A DNA stretch of 13,960 bases from Patescibacteria group bacterium. Lineage in GTDB: Bacteria > Patescibacteriota > Patescibacteriia > 2-12-FULL-60-25. Shown in pieces: positions 5,730-13,131 of this stretch. The notes under the pieces were generated by a model. It had not been told where the DNA came from. It saw nothing but the letters and a program-made list of their open reading frames with translations, and did not search any database. Numbering within the stretch: the first letter of the stretch is position 1; every line of letters begins with the position of its first letter. The translations under genes and the position numbers were made by a program. The stretch covers positions 1-13,960 of the forward strand of contig JAHIUG010000086.1 in NCBI GenBank assembly GCA_018817245.1, read 5' to 3'.

Positions 5730-6593
5730 CTAGCCTCCCAATCTCTTATCTACATCAATTGATCTTGTCGAATCTTTTATCACCTCAAGCGCCAAATCCC
5801 AATGACTCTCAACTGGTTCTCCAAAAGTGTAGTTTTCATAAAACGCCTCGCTCACATCATCAACATAAGTATTCCAATTATCACCAAACCAACCGCGCGC
5901 CACATCCTCAGTCTTGGCCCAACGCAGCGTTCCTCCGCGAGTGACAATGTACGTCTTCACGTCTGTTTGAAACTTGATCATACGCGTGCCGGGACGATAT
6001 GTGACATTCCCCCCAATCGGAACGAGAGACATTTGATCAATCGGGACAATCTTTACATCGGCAAAATCTTGATACCAAGTGAAATAAGTTTTTTCGTTTG
6101 GAAAGACATAGCGCTTTCCATCTGAAGCGTAATAATAAACAGCCGTGTCACTCAGCGTATCAACGTTGCTGTCATCCGGTATCTTTATGAGATCACCTGT
6201 TTGCAAGGATATGGATAATCCGCCGGAAAAAGTAATTTTAATAGTGTGCTCGATCAGAACGTCATCCACAACGGCAGTAAAAGTAGCTACACCATCTTTA
6301 AGAGAAAATACCCGAAAATAAGCTTTGCCAAAAAGATTGGTAACATCACTCTCAACACGAATTTCATCCTTGCTCCCGCGTGATGAAATGAGCGTGACCT
6401 TTTTTCCAACCATAGGCATCAAATTCGAATTTTTTACTATCACGCTAATGCGCGCATTATCAATTCCATCAGCCTTCAATTCCGTTTGATCAGCACCCAA
6501 AACCGAATTATGAGTATCAGCAACAATCTGAGCCGAAACATAAAACGGTATTAGCGCCACGGCACAAATCAATGCGATAAAAGTTTTTTTCAT
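5730..6593 (-). CDS. Small secreted Ig-like protein with shared C-terminal module
   Basis: This predicted exported protein has 287 residues. The signal peptide is MKKTFIALICAVALIPFYVSA (about 1-21). One bacterial Ig-like (Big_1/invasin type) domain spans about 28-125, with the usual start pattern TELKADGIDNARISVIVK. The C-terminal module at about 134-260 is shared with the proteins at 450-1958 and 6634-8892: IPDDSNVDTLSD, AVYYY, FPNEKTYFTWY, NVTYRPG, GGTLRWAKTEDVA, VDDVSEAFYENY. This is the shortest of the three. Its Asp-rich motif is weaker (DDSN instead of DDGD) and it lacks the DDxL ending. It starts 40 nt after the end of the 6634-8892 gene on the same strand, so the two are probably cotranscribed. 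No Shine-Dalgarno is evident. Function beyond the cell surface is unknown. Confidence 0.85.
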   Translation of the reverse strand: MKKTFIALICAVALIPFYVSAQIVADTHNSVLGADQTELKADGIDNARISVIVKNSNLMPMVGKKVTLISSRGSKDEIRVESDVTNLFGKAYFRVFSLKDGVATFTAVVDDVLIEHTIKITFSGGLSISLQTGDLIKIPDDSNVDTLSDTAVYYYASDGKRYVFPNEKTYFTWYQDFADVKIVPIDQMSLVPIGGNVTYRPGTRMIKFQTDVKTYIVTRGGTLRWAKTEDVARGWFGDNWNTYVDDVSEAFYENYTFGEPVESHWDLALEVIKDSTRSIDVDKRLGG

Positions 6594-6633
6594 ATTATTA
6601 CTGCTATCGCCGAATCACGTACACCATACAAAT

Positions 6634-8892
6634 CTAAAGACTGTCATCCACGACTAATGCATTACCCATCTCCGCCTGTTTGTTGTATCCGGTTGCATCT
6701 GCGATTTCTGATCCGAACGAATAGTTGATATAGAAGGCATCAGAGATGTCATCAATCTGTTTGTTCCATGTTGCTCCGTACATATTAATGGCGACAGTCT
6801 CGGTTTTAACCCAGCGCAGCACTCCTCCTTTGGCCACAGCATATACTTTTGGATCAGTAGTGAATTTCACCATTTTTACGCCCGGGCGATAAGTCACGTT
6901 CTGGCCCAATGGCATGCTGGCTAATGTTCCCGGCTGAACAACTGTTACCTGATCAAAATTTGCGTACCAAGTAAAATATGACTTTGAATTTGGAAATGCG
7001 TGTCGTTTACAGTCTGATCCGTAATAATAAACCGCACTATCCATTTGAGTATTAACATCTCCATCATCCGGTAGTTTTACAAGCGAACCGACTGACACGA
7101 CCGGATTCTGGCACTGTGCTTGTATCGGCGCTGTAAAATTCACAGTAGGTTTAGAACTTAACGTCACGTTGCCTGCAACCGCAGTCAGGGTTGAGGATCC
7201 TTGTGCAGATGATTTGATTGTAAAGGTAGCTGTTCCGTTTGAATCAGTTGTAACCTGTGCCGGTGTTATTGCAGATCCTGCGAGAGAAGAAGATATGGTC
7301 ACTGTTTTTCCGCTCAACGCTTCACTACCTGCATTTCGTGCAATCACAGTGATTGTCGCTGTCTTCAAGTTATCAGCCACAATACTTGATGGAGATACTC
7401 CAACTGAAGACTTAGACGCTGATACAACCGTATCCTGTGGTTGTTGCTGGTCTCCGCTTGGGTTAATTTTAACGATGTATCCGTTCATCATTCCGCTGGT
7501 CAAAGCAAAAGGGCCTACCTCTGCGTTCTGAAATCCTTGTGCCGAAATTTTAAAATAATAATTGCCAGAAGCCAAAGCCGCCCGACCATAGCCTTCCTGA
7601 TCAGTGGTTCCTGTCGCGTCAGATTCCTGATTCATTTTTGCAAGATCATTAGCAACCTGCGTCAAACCCACATCTTTATAAATTGTATAACTCGCTCCTG
7701 AAATACCTTTATTATCTTGATCCTGCACAATCAGCATAAAGTCACGCAGCAGTGCATTACAAAACGATTCTTGCCCTGCCAATAAACCCGCCTGATCACA
7801 TGACTCACCAACTTTGGACATATTAACAACAGTCGCGTCATATCCGGTTGCGTTAGCCACGCTTAGCATTGCGGAGTTACCACCCGCTCCTGTTCCGTTA
7901 ACCGTTACATATCCTTCGCTCGATACCACAATCGGATAACTGCCTGAACCAGAATGTGCAAAATAATACAATTGACCGGACTTATATTCCGGTGACAGTC
8001 CGTCATAAGTTACAGTAGCATTAGAAATAACGTTACCAACCTCGTCTCTGACCTTAACAATCATAGCCGGAATAATTACTAAGGGATTAACTGTGTGATC
8101 ATTAATTGCAGTAGTAAGCGGCAACGTCTCAATTGATTGGTTAACATAGCCAGGCGGTGTGGTGATATTTAACGTATACACAGCTCCGTCAGTTGGCAAC
8201 GCATAATAATGTATTCCGGAACCTGCGTTCCATTCTCCCCAATTCGTCCCCCCCGGCTGAACACTCGCAATCGGCAAATCTTCCAACCATGGATCTCCCT
8301 GCAAACCATTAAATTTTAATTTCAAATTATAAACACGTGCCTTAACTCGATTTGCGTGCACAAATTGCATATATGGCGTTTCTGTCACTACCTTAATCCA
8401 ATAAGCTGTAACGCCGTTAATTTCTTTTGGAATCCAATTTGATGGTGGGGTAAACCCAATATCCGCGTTACCTGTGATACTTGTTGTCTTAAAGTCGTCG
8501 TTTGGATTTGATGTGAGAGTCAGCGGCACAAAAGTGACCGGATCAAACATGGTTGTCGGTTTGGAATAATAATATTTAAGCGTTCCGGCTTGACCCCAAA
8601 CCTCCATATCAAAATAAACTTTATCAAACGGAGATCTCATACCGAAATAAAATGTATGACCCGGAGAAGTGCCACCGATCACAACATCTGCTCCGCCCTC
8701 ATCCTCAGCGTCATTCGTATAGTCGATGTAACTTGATCCAACCAGCTGCCATACTTGATCAAAATACGCATTTCCTCCTAAAGTAAAAATTGGAACCAGG
8801 GCATTTGCGCTTGAAAAAGGCGCCATTATAAAAGCTGTGAATAGAAGACCAAATAAAAAGATCTTTGAACTGTTAAAAATGTATTTTTTCAT
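6634..8892 (-). CDS. Large secreted multi-domain surface protein with shared C-terminal module
   Basis: This predicted exported protein has 752 residues. The signal peptide is in the first roughly 32 residues (MKKYIFNSSKIFLFGLLFTA, ending SSANA). The N-terminal 250 residues are beta-rich and aromatic-rich and unrecognised. Two carboxypeptidase-regulatory-like beta segments follow (VIVKVRDEVGNVISNATVTY, then FMLIVQDQDNKGISGASYTI), as does one Big_1/invasin-like Ig domain starting near ASKSSVGVSPSSIVADNLKT. The shared module covers about 604-726 (LPDDGDVNTQMDSAVYYY, NVTYRPG, GGVLRWV, IDDISDAFYINY), and the tail ends VVDDSL. Cys593 and Cys628 bracket the module's start and could form a disulfide; the two sister proteins lack this pair. 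The ATG at 8892 has an extended -10 just upstream (8902-8913), giving a nearly leaderless message. A structural or adhesive role is inference. Confidence 0.85.
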   Translation of the reverse strand: MKKYIFNSSKIFLFGLLFTAFIMAPFSSANALVPIFTLGGNAYFDQVWQLVGSSYIDYTNDAEDEGGADVVIGGTSPGHTFYFGMRSPFDKVYFDMEVWGQAGTLKYYYSKPTTMFDPVTFVPLTLTSNPNDDFKTTSITGNADIGFTPPSNWIPKEINGVTAYWIKVVTETPYMQFVHANRVKARVYNLKLKFNGLQGDPWLEDLPIASVQPGGTNWGEWNAGSGIHYYALPTDGAVYTLNITTPPGYVNQSIETLPLTTAINDHTVNPLVIIPAMIVKVRDEVGNVISNATVTYDGLSPEYKSGQLYYFAHSGSGSYPIVVSSEGYVTVNGTGAGGNSAMLSVANATGYDATVVNMSKVGESCDQAGLLAGQESFCNALLRDFMLIVQDQDNKGISGASYTIYKDVGLTQVANDLAKMNQESDATGTTDQEGYGRAALASGNYYFKISAQGFQNAEVGPFALTSGMMNGYIVKINPSGDQQQPQDTVVSASKSSVGVSPSSIVADNLKTATITVIARNAGSEALSGKTVTISSSLAGSAITPAQVTTDSNGTATFTIKSSAQGSSTLTAVAGNVTLSSKPTVNFTAPIQAQCQNPVVSVGSLVKLPDDGDVNTQMDSAVYYYGSDCKRHAFPNSKSYFTWYANFDQVTVVQPGTLASMPLGQNVTYRPGVKMVKFTTDPKVYAVAKGGVLRWVKTETVAINMYGATWNKQIDDISDAFYINYSFGSEIADATGYNKQAEMGNALVVDDSL

Positions 8893-8901
8893 ATGAGTAG
8901 A

Positions 8902-8913
8902 AGTTTATCACAA
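8902..8913 (-). promoter_or_regulatory. Extended -10 promoter for the large surface protein
   Basis: Minus-strand TTGTGATAAACT (8913 to 8902) is an extended -10 (TG-A-TAAACT). It differs by one base from the element before the pilin-like gene (2530-2541). No good -35 is seen. Transcription would start about 3 nt before the ATG at 8892. Confidence 0.4.
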
Positions 8914-8938
8914 GTTCATGAAGTGCGTAACATCCGTT

Positions 8939-9112
8939 GTCATTTCGACCGAAGTGCGGCGGAGCGAAGAAATCTTTCCATCTGTCATTTCGACTGGAGC
9001 GTAGCGTAACGGAGAAATCTTTTAGAGAGATCTCTCCGCGCTGGTCGAGATGACAGATTGGGATGAGATTTCTCCGCTTCACTCCACTACGTTCCGTTCC
9101 GGTCGAAATGAC
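8939..9112. repeat. Cluster of GTCATTTCGAC palindromic repeats
   Basis: Two direct units start GTCATTTCGAC (8939 and 8984) and one inverted unit ends GGTCGAAATGAC (9101-9112). The second direct unit runs through AACGGAGAAATCTTT and is closed by an inverted arm ending TCGAGATGAC (9045-9054). Each unit has the form ATTTCGAC...GAGCG...GGAGAAATCTT. I recognise this as a dispersed intergenic palindromic repeat seen in many unrelated bacterial genomes, often mis-called as short ORFs containing VISTGTERS. It fills most of the gap upstream of the 8892 start. No mobility gene lies next to it. Confidence 0.75.
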
Positions 9113-9117
9113 AGGAT

Positions 9118-9160
9118 AAAAAACTCCCCCACTAAATCTAGTTTTGTGATTTAGCGGGGG
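9118..9160 (-). terminator. Rho-independent terminator of the 9222-9695 gene
   Basis: CCCCCACTAAATC (9126-9138) and GATTTAGCGGGGG (9148-9160) form a 13-position stem with one A-C mismatch. On the minus strand it is followed by AGTTTTTTATCC. It lies 61 nt past the stop codon of the minus-strand gene, with a heptamer array between. Confidence 0.82.
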
Positions 9161-9223
9161 AAGGACAAAGGTCAAAGGATCCAAGTGCTTTTCCAAGCGT
9201 CAAGAATCCAAGGACTGAGGACT
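9161..9223. repeat. Heptamer array between terminator and stop codon
   Basis: There are nine 7-bp units with consensus AAGGAYY, for example AAGGACA (9161-9167), AAGGTCA (9168-9174), AAGGATC (9175-9181), AAGGACT (9210-9216) and GAGGACT (9217-9223). It begins at the base after the terminator stem, and its last unit overlaps the TAG stop of the minus-strand gene (9222-9224). Confidence 0.7.
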
Positions 9224-9695
9224 ACTTGCCGCGAACGAACACCCACCGGTCGTCAGGATTCCAATGATCGCCAGGATCGCCGTCGATACTGCGGAGCCAG
9301 AGACCATCGCCGTCGTGCTCCACGATGAACACATCCGGGCAACCGTCCGAATCGGTAATGCGCTCCATGGCGATCAAGAGCCCCTCGCCTTGAGGTTGGT
9401 CCTGATACTGCCTTCGTAACTGAGCTCCGACCTCGGCTGGACACAACTCCAGGCCCCGTGCTTTGGCGCGATCGCAGATCTTCCTGAATGTGGCTCCTTC
9501 CTTGAAACCCAGATCGGCTACCGTGGTCAACACCAGCTCGAGCTCGTATTCCTCGAGAGCTACCGTGAAAGCATCATGTCCGAGCATGTCCTTGGCCCAG
9601 TCGCTAACGCGGAAGTCTGACTCTTTCAATGCTCGAATCAGACCGGCCTTGGAATGAGCCCACATTCCAATATCAACGCACCACTCATTAGACAT
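9222..9695 (-). CDS. GC-rich orphan protein, W-V-F-V-R ending
   Basis: This 157-residue soluble protein has unknown function. It has no signal peptide and no membrane segment. The N-terminal half is helical (DIGMWAHSKAGLIRALKESD), the middle reads CDRAKARGLELCPAEVGAQL, and the acidic C-terminal part ends DHWNPDDRWVFVRGK. From memory, small proteins with a similar middle (LELCPAEVGPQLR) and a W-F-R ending recur in Patescibacteria as a hypothetical family; I cannot verify this here. By eye its GC content is clearly higher than that of its neighbours, and codons such as CTC, GCC and ATC dominate. I use the ATG at 9695. No Shine-Dalgarno is present, and a possible TTGAAT-17 bp-TAATCT promoter (9727 to 9699) sits slightly too close to that ATG, so Met11 remains a possible start. 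Terminator and repeat arrays flank it. Confidence 0.78.
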   Translation of the reverse strand: MSNEWCVDIGMWAHSKAGLIRALKESDFRVSDWAKDMLGHDAFTVALEEYELELVLTTVADLGFKEGATFRKICDRAKARGLELCPAEVGAQLRRQYQDQPQGEGLLIAMERITDSDGCPDVFIVEHDGDGLWLRSIDGDPGDHWNPDDRWVFVRGK

Positions 9696-9698
9696 ATA

Positions 9699-9747
9699 AG
9701 ATTAGAAATTCAAGCTTCAAGATTCAACCTCTTTAATTCCAATCAAA
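9699..9747. repeat. Heptamer array between the orphan gene and hairpin copy B
   Basis: There are seven 7-bp units around AGATTCA (AAATTCA 9706-9712, AGCTTCA 9713-9719, AGATTCA 9720-9726), ending at the base before the hairpin element at 9748. A weak minus-strand promoter for the 9222-9695 gene (ATTCAA 9722-9727 and AGATTA 9699-9704 on the + strand) falls within it. Confidence 0.6.
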
Positions 9748-9916
9748 CCCACAGAAAATTCTCTATCGGTACTTTTCTGTGGGTGTTAAGAATGTTTTAC
9801 ATGAGAGGATTTCAATCAATGTTTTTACGGTATTTTATCCAGTCGGAGTTTATAAAGAGTTCGGATCAAATATCCGACAACCAACAGAAAGTTCCCTATC
9901 GGGACATTTCTGTTGG
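9748..9916 (+). repeat. Paired-hairpin element, copy B
   Basis: This is the second copy of the element at 156-325, in the same orientation. Hairpin 1 (9748-9783) has arms CCCACAGAAAA and TTTTCTGTGGG. Compared with copy A the third base pair changed from A-T to C-G on both sides, so pairing is kept. Hairpin 2 (9881-9916) has arms CCAACAGAAA/TTTCTGTTGG and inner stem TCCC/GGGA where copy A has TCTC/GAGA, again a paired change. The hairpin starts are 133 bp apart. The spacer repeats TGTTAAG, ATCAATGTTTTTA and TCGGAT-CAAAT-ATCCGA; the last is a small hairpin (9861-9877). Confidence 0.7.
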
Positions 9917-10198
9917 TATCGGTATTAATTCAATTCGGATCAAATGTGGTGCATTGAAAGATTGAATTCATGCAAAAAACAAAGCGACACAATTTAAGCG
10001 ATCGCGTTAATTGTGAGGATGGAGGTTAGATTCTTTGCTAAACAGAGCTATGGTTTTAATATTCATTTTTTCTTAAATTCTGTGGTTAAACAAAAATCCC
10101 TCCAGTCATCCAGAGGAATTTGATGTTACGTGTTATAAGCAATCGGCCCTAAATCCCGCAACTTTAAATCTATGTACGGAATGCCAAAATGCATCACT
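9917..10198. other. Gene-free stretch with a 28-bp near-palindrome
   Basis: No convincing gene is seen. ATTCGGATCAAAT (9934-9946) repeats part of the hairpin element's spacer. At 9988-10015 a 28-bp near-palindrome centred on GCGATCGC has 12 of 14 complementary pairs, operator-like. It is followed by a 34-codon open frame (10019-10123) that I do not call as a gene because it overlaps the uvrA terminator hairpin. Confidence 0.5.
10091..10121 (-). terminator. Probable terminator of uvrA
   Basis: AAATCCCTC (10094-10102) and GAGGAATTT (10113-10121) pair with one mismatch. On the minus strand the stem is followed by TTTTTG. It lies about 120 nt downstream of the uvrA stop. Confidence 0.55.
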
Positions 10199-10247
10199 AG
10201 TTACGAGTTATGAGTTATGGATTACAGGTTATTCGTTATATATTACA
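10199..10247. repeat. Heptamer array across the uvrA stop codon
   Basis: There are seven 7-bp units with consensus near AGTTATG: AGTTACG (10199-10205), AGTTATG twice (10206-10219), then GATTACA, GGTTATT, CGTTATA and TATTACA. The last unit contains the uvrA stop (10243-10245). Confidence 0.72.
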
Positions 10248-13074
10248 AAACCTGCTTTAAATATTTTGCTGTCAAAGCTTTTTTATTTTTAGATACTTCT
10301 TCCGGTGTTCCTTCTGCAACAATCTCACCACCACGAATTCCACCTTCCGGCCCCATGTCGATTAGATGATCAGCGGATTTCAACACATCTAAATTATGTT
10401 CAATAACCAGAACTGTGTTTCCCTTATCAACCAAAGCCTGAAGAACTCCCAACAAACGCTTGATATCATCAAAATGAAGACCTGTGGTCGGCTCATCTAA
10501 TATATACAAAGTTTTACCGGTTGCTCTACGAGAAAGCTCGGTAGCTAACTTCACGCGTTGTGCCTCACCTCCTGACAATGTAGTGGCTGGCTGACCCAAG
10601 CGCACGTACCCAAGACCAACTTCATGCAGAACCGACAGTTTCTCGTAAATCAAAGGCTGATTCACAAAGAATCGCCGCGCTTCTTCGACCGGCATATCCA
10701 AAACATCTGCGATAGTCTTGCCGTGCCAGTGAATTTCCAGCGCTTCTTTGTTATAACGCTTACCTTTACATTCGCTGCACTCAACATAAACATCCGGCAA
10801 AAACTGCATTTCAATTTTTACATAACCGTCACCGCCACAAGCTTCGCAGCGCCCGCCACCCTTAACGTTAAATGAAAACTTACCTGCGTCATATCCGCGC
10901 ATCTTGGCTTCCGGAACGCTTGCATAAAGATCTCGGATAACAGTAAACACGCCTGTGTATGTTGCCGGGTTGGAACGAGGAGTGCGGCCAATCGGCGACT
11001 GATCAACTGAAACAACCTTATCCAGATTCTGCAATCCCTCAATCTTTTTGTGAGCTCCTGGTAGTTCTTTTGAATTATAGAAATGTTGAGACAAAGAGCG
11101 CGCCAGAATATCCAACACCAAAGTTGATTTACCTGAACCCGACACTCCGCTCACACAAACGAATTTTCCGAGCGGAAGTTTAAAATCAACATTCTTAAGA
11201 TTAAACTCAGAAGCGCCACGCACGGTAACGCTCTTTCCGTTTCCTTTTCTTCTTTTCTTCAATACCTCAATACTCTTCCGACCGGTTAGATAATCGGCAG
11301 TAAGTGATTCTTTGTTGCGCTTTATCTCAGCCATGGTTCCCTCACCCACAATCTCTCCGCCGTACTCACCGGCTCCGGGTCCAACATCAATAACATGATC
11401 AGCAGCCTCTATTACAGCTTGATCATGTTCGACAACCAGCACAGTATTGCCCAAATCACGCAAACGCTTCATGGTCTTTATTAATTTTTCATTATCTCTT
11501 TGATGCAACCCTATGGAAGGTTCGTCCAAAATATAAATCACTCCGGAGAGTTCGGATCCCAACTGAGCTGCCAAACGCACGCGCTGCGCTTCACCGCCAG
11601 ACAAAGACATTGCGCTGCGATCTAATGTTAAATAACTTAAACCGACGTCTATCAAATTACACAAACGTTGCTTCACTTCACCGGTGATCTGGCCGACAAC
11701 AAGACGCTCTTTCTCTGTAAAATCCTTGTACTTTCCTTTGCTTAAATCATCGAAAAAAGAGAGCGCATCATCAAGCGGGATGGAAACCAAATCCGCGATG
11801 TTCTTATCGGCTACAGTTACGATAAGCGATTCTCTGCGCAAACGTTTTGCGTTACATGCGGGACAGGTCAAGACGCGCATATAGCTTTCAATTTCTTTTT
11901 GAACGTATTCCGAGTCTGTTTGGCGATACTTATCTTCAAGCATGGTTAAAATTCCGGAGAATGTGACCTTTTTGCCGTCGCTTTCATAAACCTCATCTCC
12001 TGTTCCGTCAAAAATAATTTTTAATGCTTTGGCAGGAATATCTTTAACCTCATCGTTGATAGAAAACTTGTGTTTCTTTCCGACGATCTCCAAAAGCTTA
12101 AGATGAGATGTTTGATTTCCGGCAATGCGTGTCCATGGTTTTATGGCTCCCTGCGCAATGGTCAATCGCTTATTTGGAATGACGAGATCCGGCTCAAGCA
12201 CAAGCTTTGTCCCAAGCCCCGTGCAATCAGGACATGCTCCGTGAGGAGAGTTAAATGAAAAAAGTCTTGGTTCGAGCGAAGGTATGGAAACGTCACAATC
12301 CGCGCAGTACAAAGACTGAGAGAAAGAAACCTCATCCGCCGTGTCTTCATCCAAAGCTATGACCATGCCATTTCCCAAATCCAAAGCCTGCTTTAGAGTA
12401 TCCATAAAAGCATCAAGCACCATGCTGGTATTTTTTTCCAGACGCGTGATCACCACTTCGATTGTGTGCGATTGTGTCTTATCAGGCCTCATGTGCAATA
12501 ACTCATCAATGTCAGCGAGCATTCCGTCAAAACGCGCTTCTTTAAATCGTGCATTTTCTGCCGCTTTAAGCACAACCTTATGTTCCCCTTTTTGTTCTTT
12601 AACCATTGGCGCCAAAAGAGTGACCGAGTGTTTTTTGGTCATTCCCAAAATCTTCTCTCCTATCTCTTTTTGACTTTGTTCTGCCACCAGCTTTCCGCAT
12701 TCCGGACAGTGAGCTCTTCCGGCGCGTGAAAAAAGAAGACGCAAAAAATCATAAATCTCAGTTACAGTACCAACTGTAGAGCGAGGATTGTGTGAAGATG
12801 ATTTTTGATCAATGGCAACGGTTGGAGAGAGACCGGTTATCTCATCCACATCCGGCTTATCCTGTAATTCCAAAAACTGACGAGCATAAGACGACATGCT
12901 TTCCATGTAACGCCGTTGTCCTTCGGCGTGAACCGTGTCAAAAGCCAAAGATGATTTTCCAGAACCCGACAGCCCGGTAACTACTATTAACTTATTCTTT
13001 GGCAGATCCAAGGAAACATTTTTCAAATTGTGGACGCGCGCGCCCTTAATTGAAATCTTATTGTGTGCGGACAT
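10243..13074 (-). CDS. uvrA: Excinuclease ABC subunit A
   Basis: UvrA is the DNA damage-sensing ATPase of nucleotide excision repair; it forms a dimer and loads UvrB on lesions. The 943-residue length fits the family. Two ABC ATPase halves are intact. The first has Walker A GLSGSGKSS (34-42), a CPECG pair near 123, the zinc module CADC...CPDC, a further CPAC, signature LSGGEAQRVRL near 490 and Walker B VIYILDEPS. The second has GVSGSGKST near 640, the zinc module CEAC...CSEC, a second LSGGEAQRVKL near 830 and LYILDEPTTGLH. I start at ATG 13074 (MSAHNKISIKGARVHNLKNV), where homology to the family begins; an in-frame GTG at 13095 would add seven residues. No Shine-Dalgarno and no SOS-box-like site is evident. 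It lies 57 nt downstream of the partial gene at 13132, on the same strand. Confidence 0.97.
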   Translation of the reverse strand: MSAHNKISIKGARVHNLKNVSLDLPKNKLIVVTGLSGSGKSSLAFDTVHAEGQRRYMESMSSYARQFLELQDKPDVDEITGLSPTVAIDQKSSSHNPRSTVGTVTEIYDFLRLLFSRAGRAHCPECGKLVAEQSQKEIGEKILGMTKKHSVTLLAPMVKEQKGEHKVVLKAAENARFKEARFDGMLADIDELLHMRPDKTQSHTIEVVITRLEKNTSMVLDAFMDTLKQALDLGNGMVIALDEDTADEVSFSQSLYCADCDVSIPSLEPRLFSFNSPHGACPDCTGLGTKLVLEPDLVIPNKRLTIAQGAIKPWTRIAGNQTSHLKLLEIVGKKHKFSINDEVKDIPAKALKIIFDGTGDEVYESDGKKVTFSGILTMLEDKYRQTDSEYVQKEIESYMRVLTCPACNAKRLRRESLIVTVADKNIADLVSIPLDDALSFFDDLSKGKYKDFTEKERLVVGQITGEVKQRLCNLIDVGLSYLTLDRSAMSLSGGEAQRVRLAAQLGSELSGVIYILDEPSIGLHQRDNEKLIKTMKRLRDLGNTVLVVEHDQAVIEAADHVIDVGPGAGEYGGEIVGEGTMAEIKRNKESLTADYLTGRKSIEVLKKRRKGNGKSVTVRGASEFNLKNVDFKLPLGKFVCVSGVSGSGKSTLVLDILARSLSQHFYNSKELPGAHKKIEGLQNLDKVVSVDQSPIGRTPRSNPATYTGVFTVIRDLYASVPEAKMRGYDAGKFSFNVKGGGRCEACGGDGYVKIEMQFLPDVYVECSECKGKRYNKEALEIHWHGKTIADVLDMPVEEARRFFVNQPLIYEKLSVLHEVGLGYVRLGQPATTLSGGEAQRVKLATELSRRATGKTLYILDEPTTGLHFDDIKRLLGVLQALVDKGNTVLVIEHNLDVLKSADHLIDMGPEGGIRGGEIVAEGTPEEVSKNKKALTAKYLKQVL

Positions 13075-13131
13075 AACTGCCGCGCAGACTACCACGCATT
13101 TTGATATGTTGCAAGAGGCTGGGGTGATGGT

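Noticed and set aside
8873..9196. Open frame of 107 codons on - strand containing VISTGTERS
   Set aside because: It is translation of the palindromic repeat cluster, running through a terminator; a known type of spurious ORF.
9861..9877. Independent regulatory hairpin TCGGAT-CAAAT-ATCCGA
   Set aside because: It is part of the conserved spacer of the paired-hairpin element, not a separate feature; in copy A it has one mismatch.
9654..9965. Open frame of 103 codons on + strand containing RKFSIGTF
   Set aside because: It is translation of hairpin copy B and the preceding array, and overlaps the 9222-9695 gene on the other strand.
13075..13095. Seven-residue N-terminal extension of UvrA from the GTG at 13095
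   Set aside because: Residues VVCAAV have no counterpart I know in UvrA, no ribosome site supports the GTG, and an ATG sits where family similarity begins.
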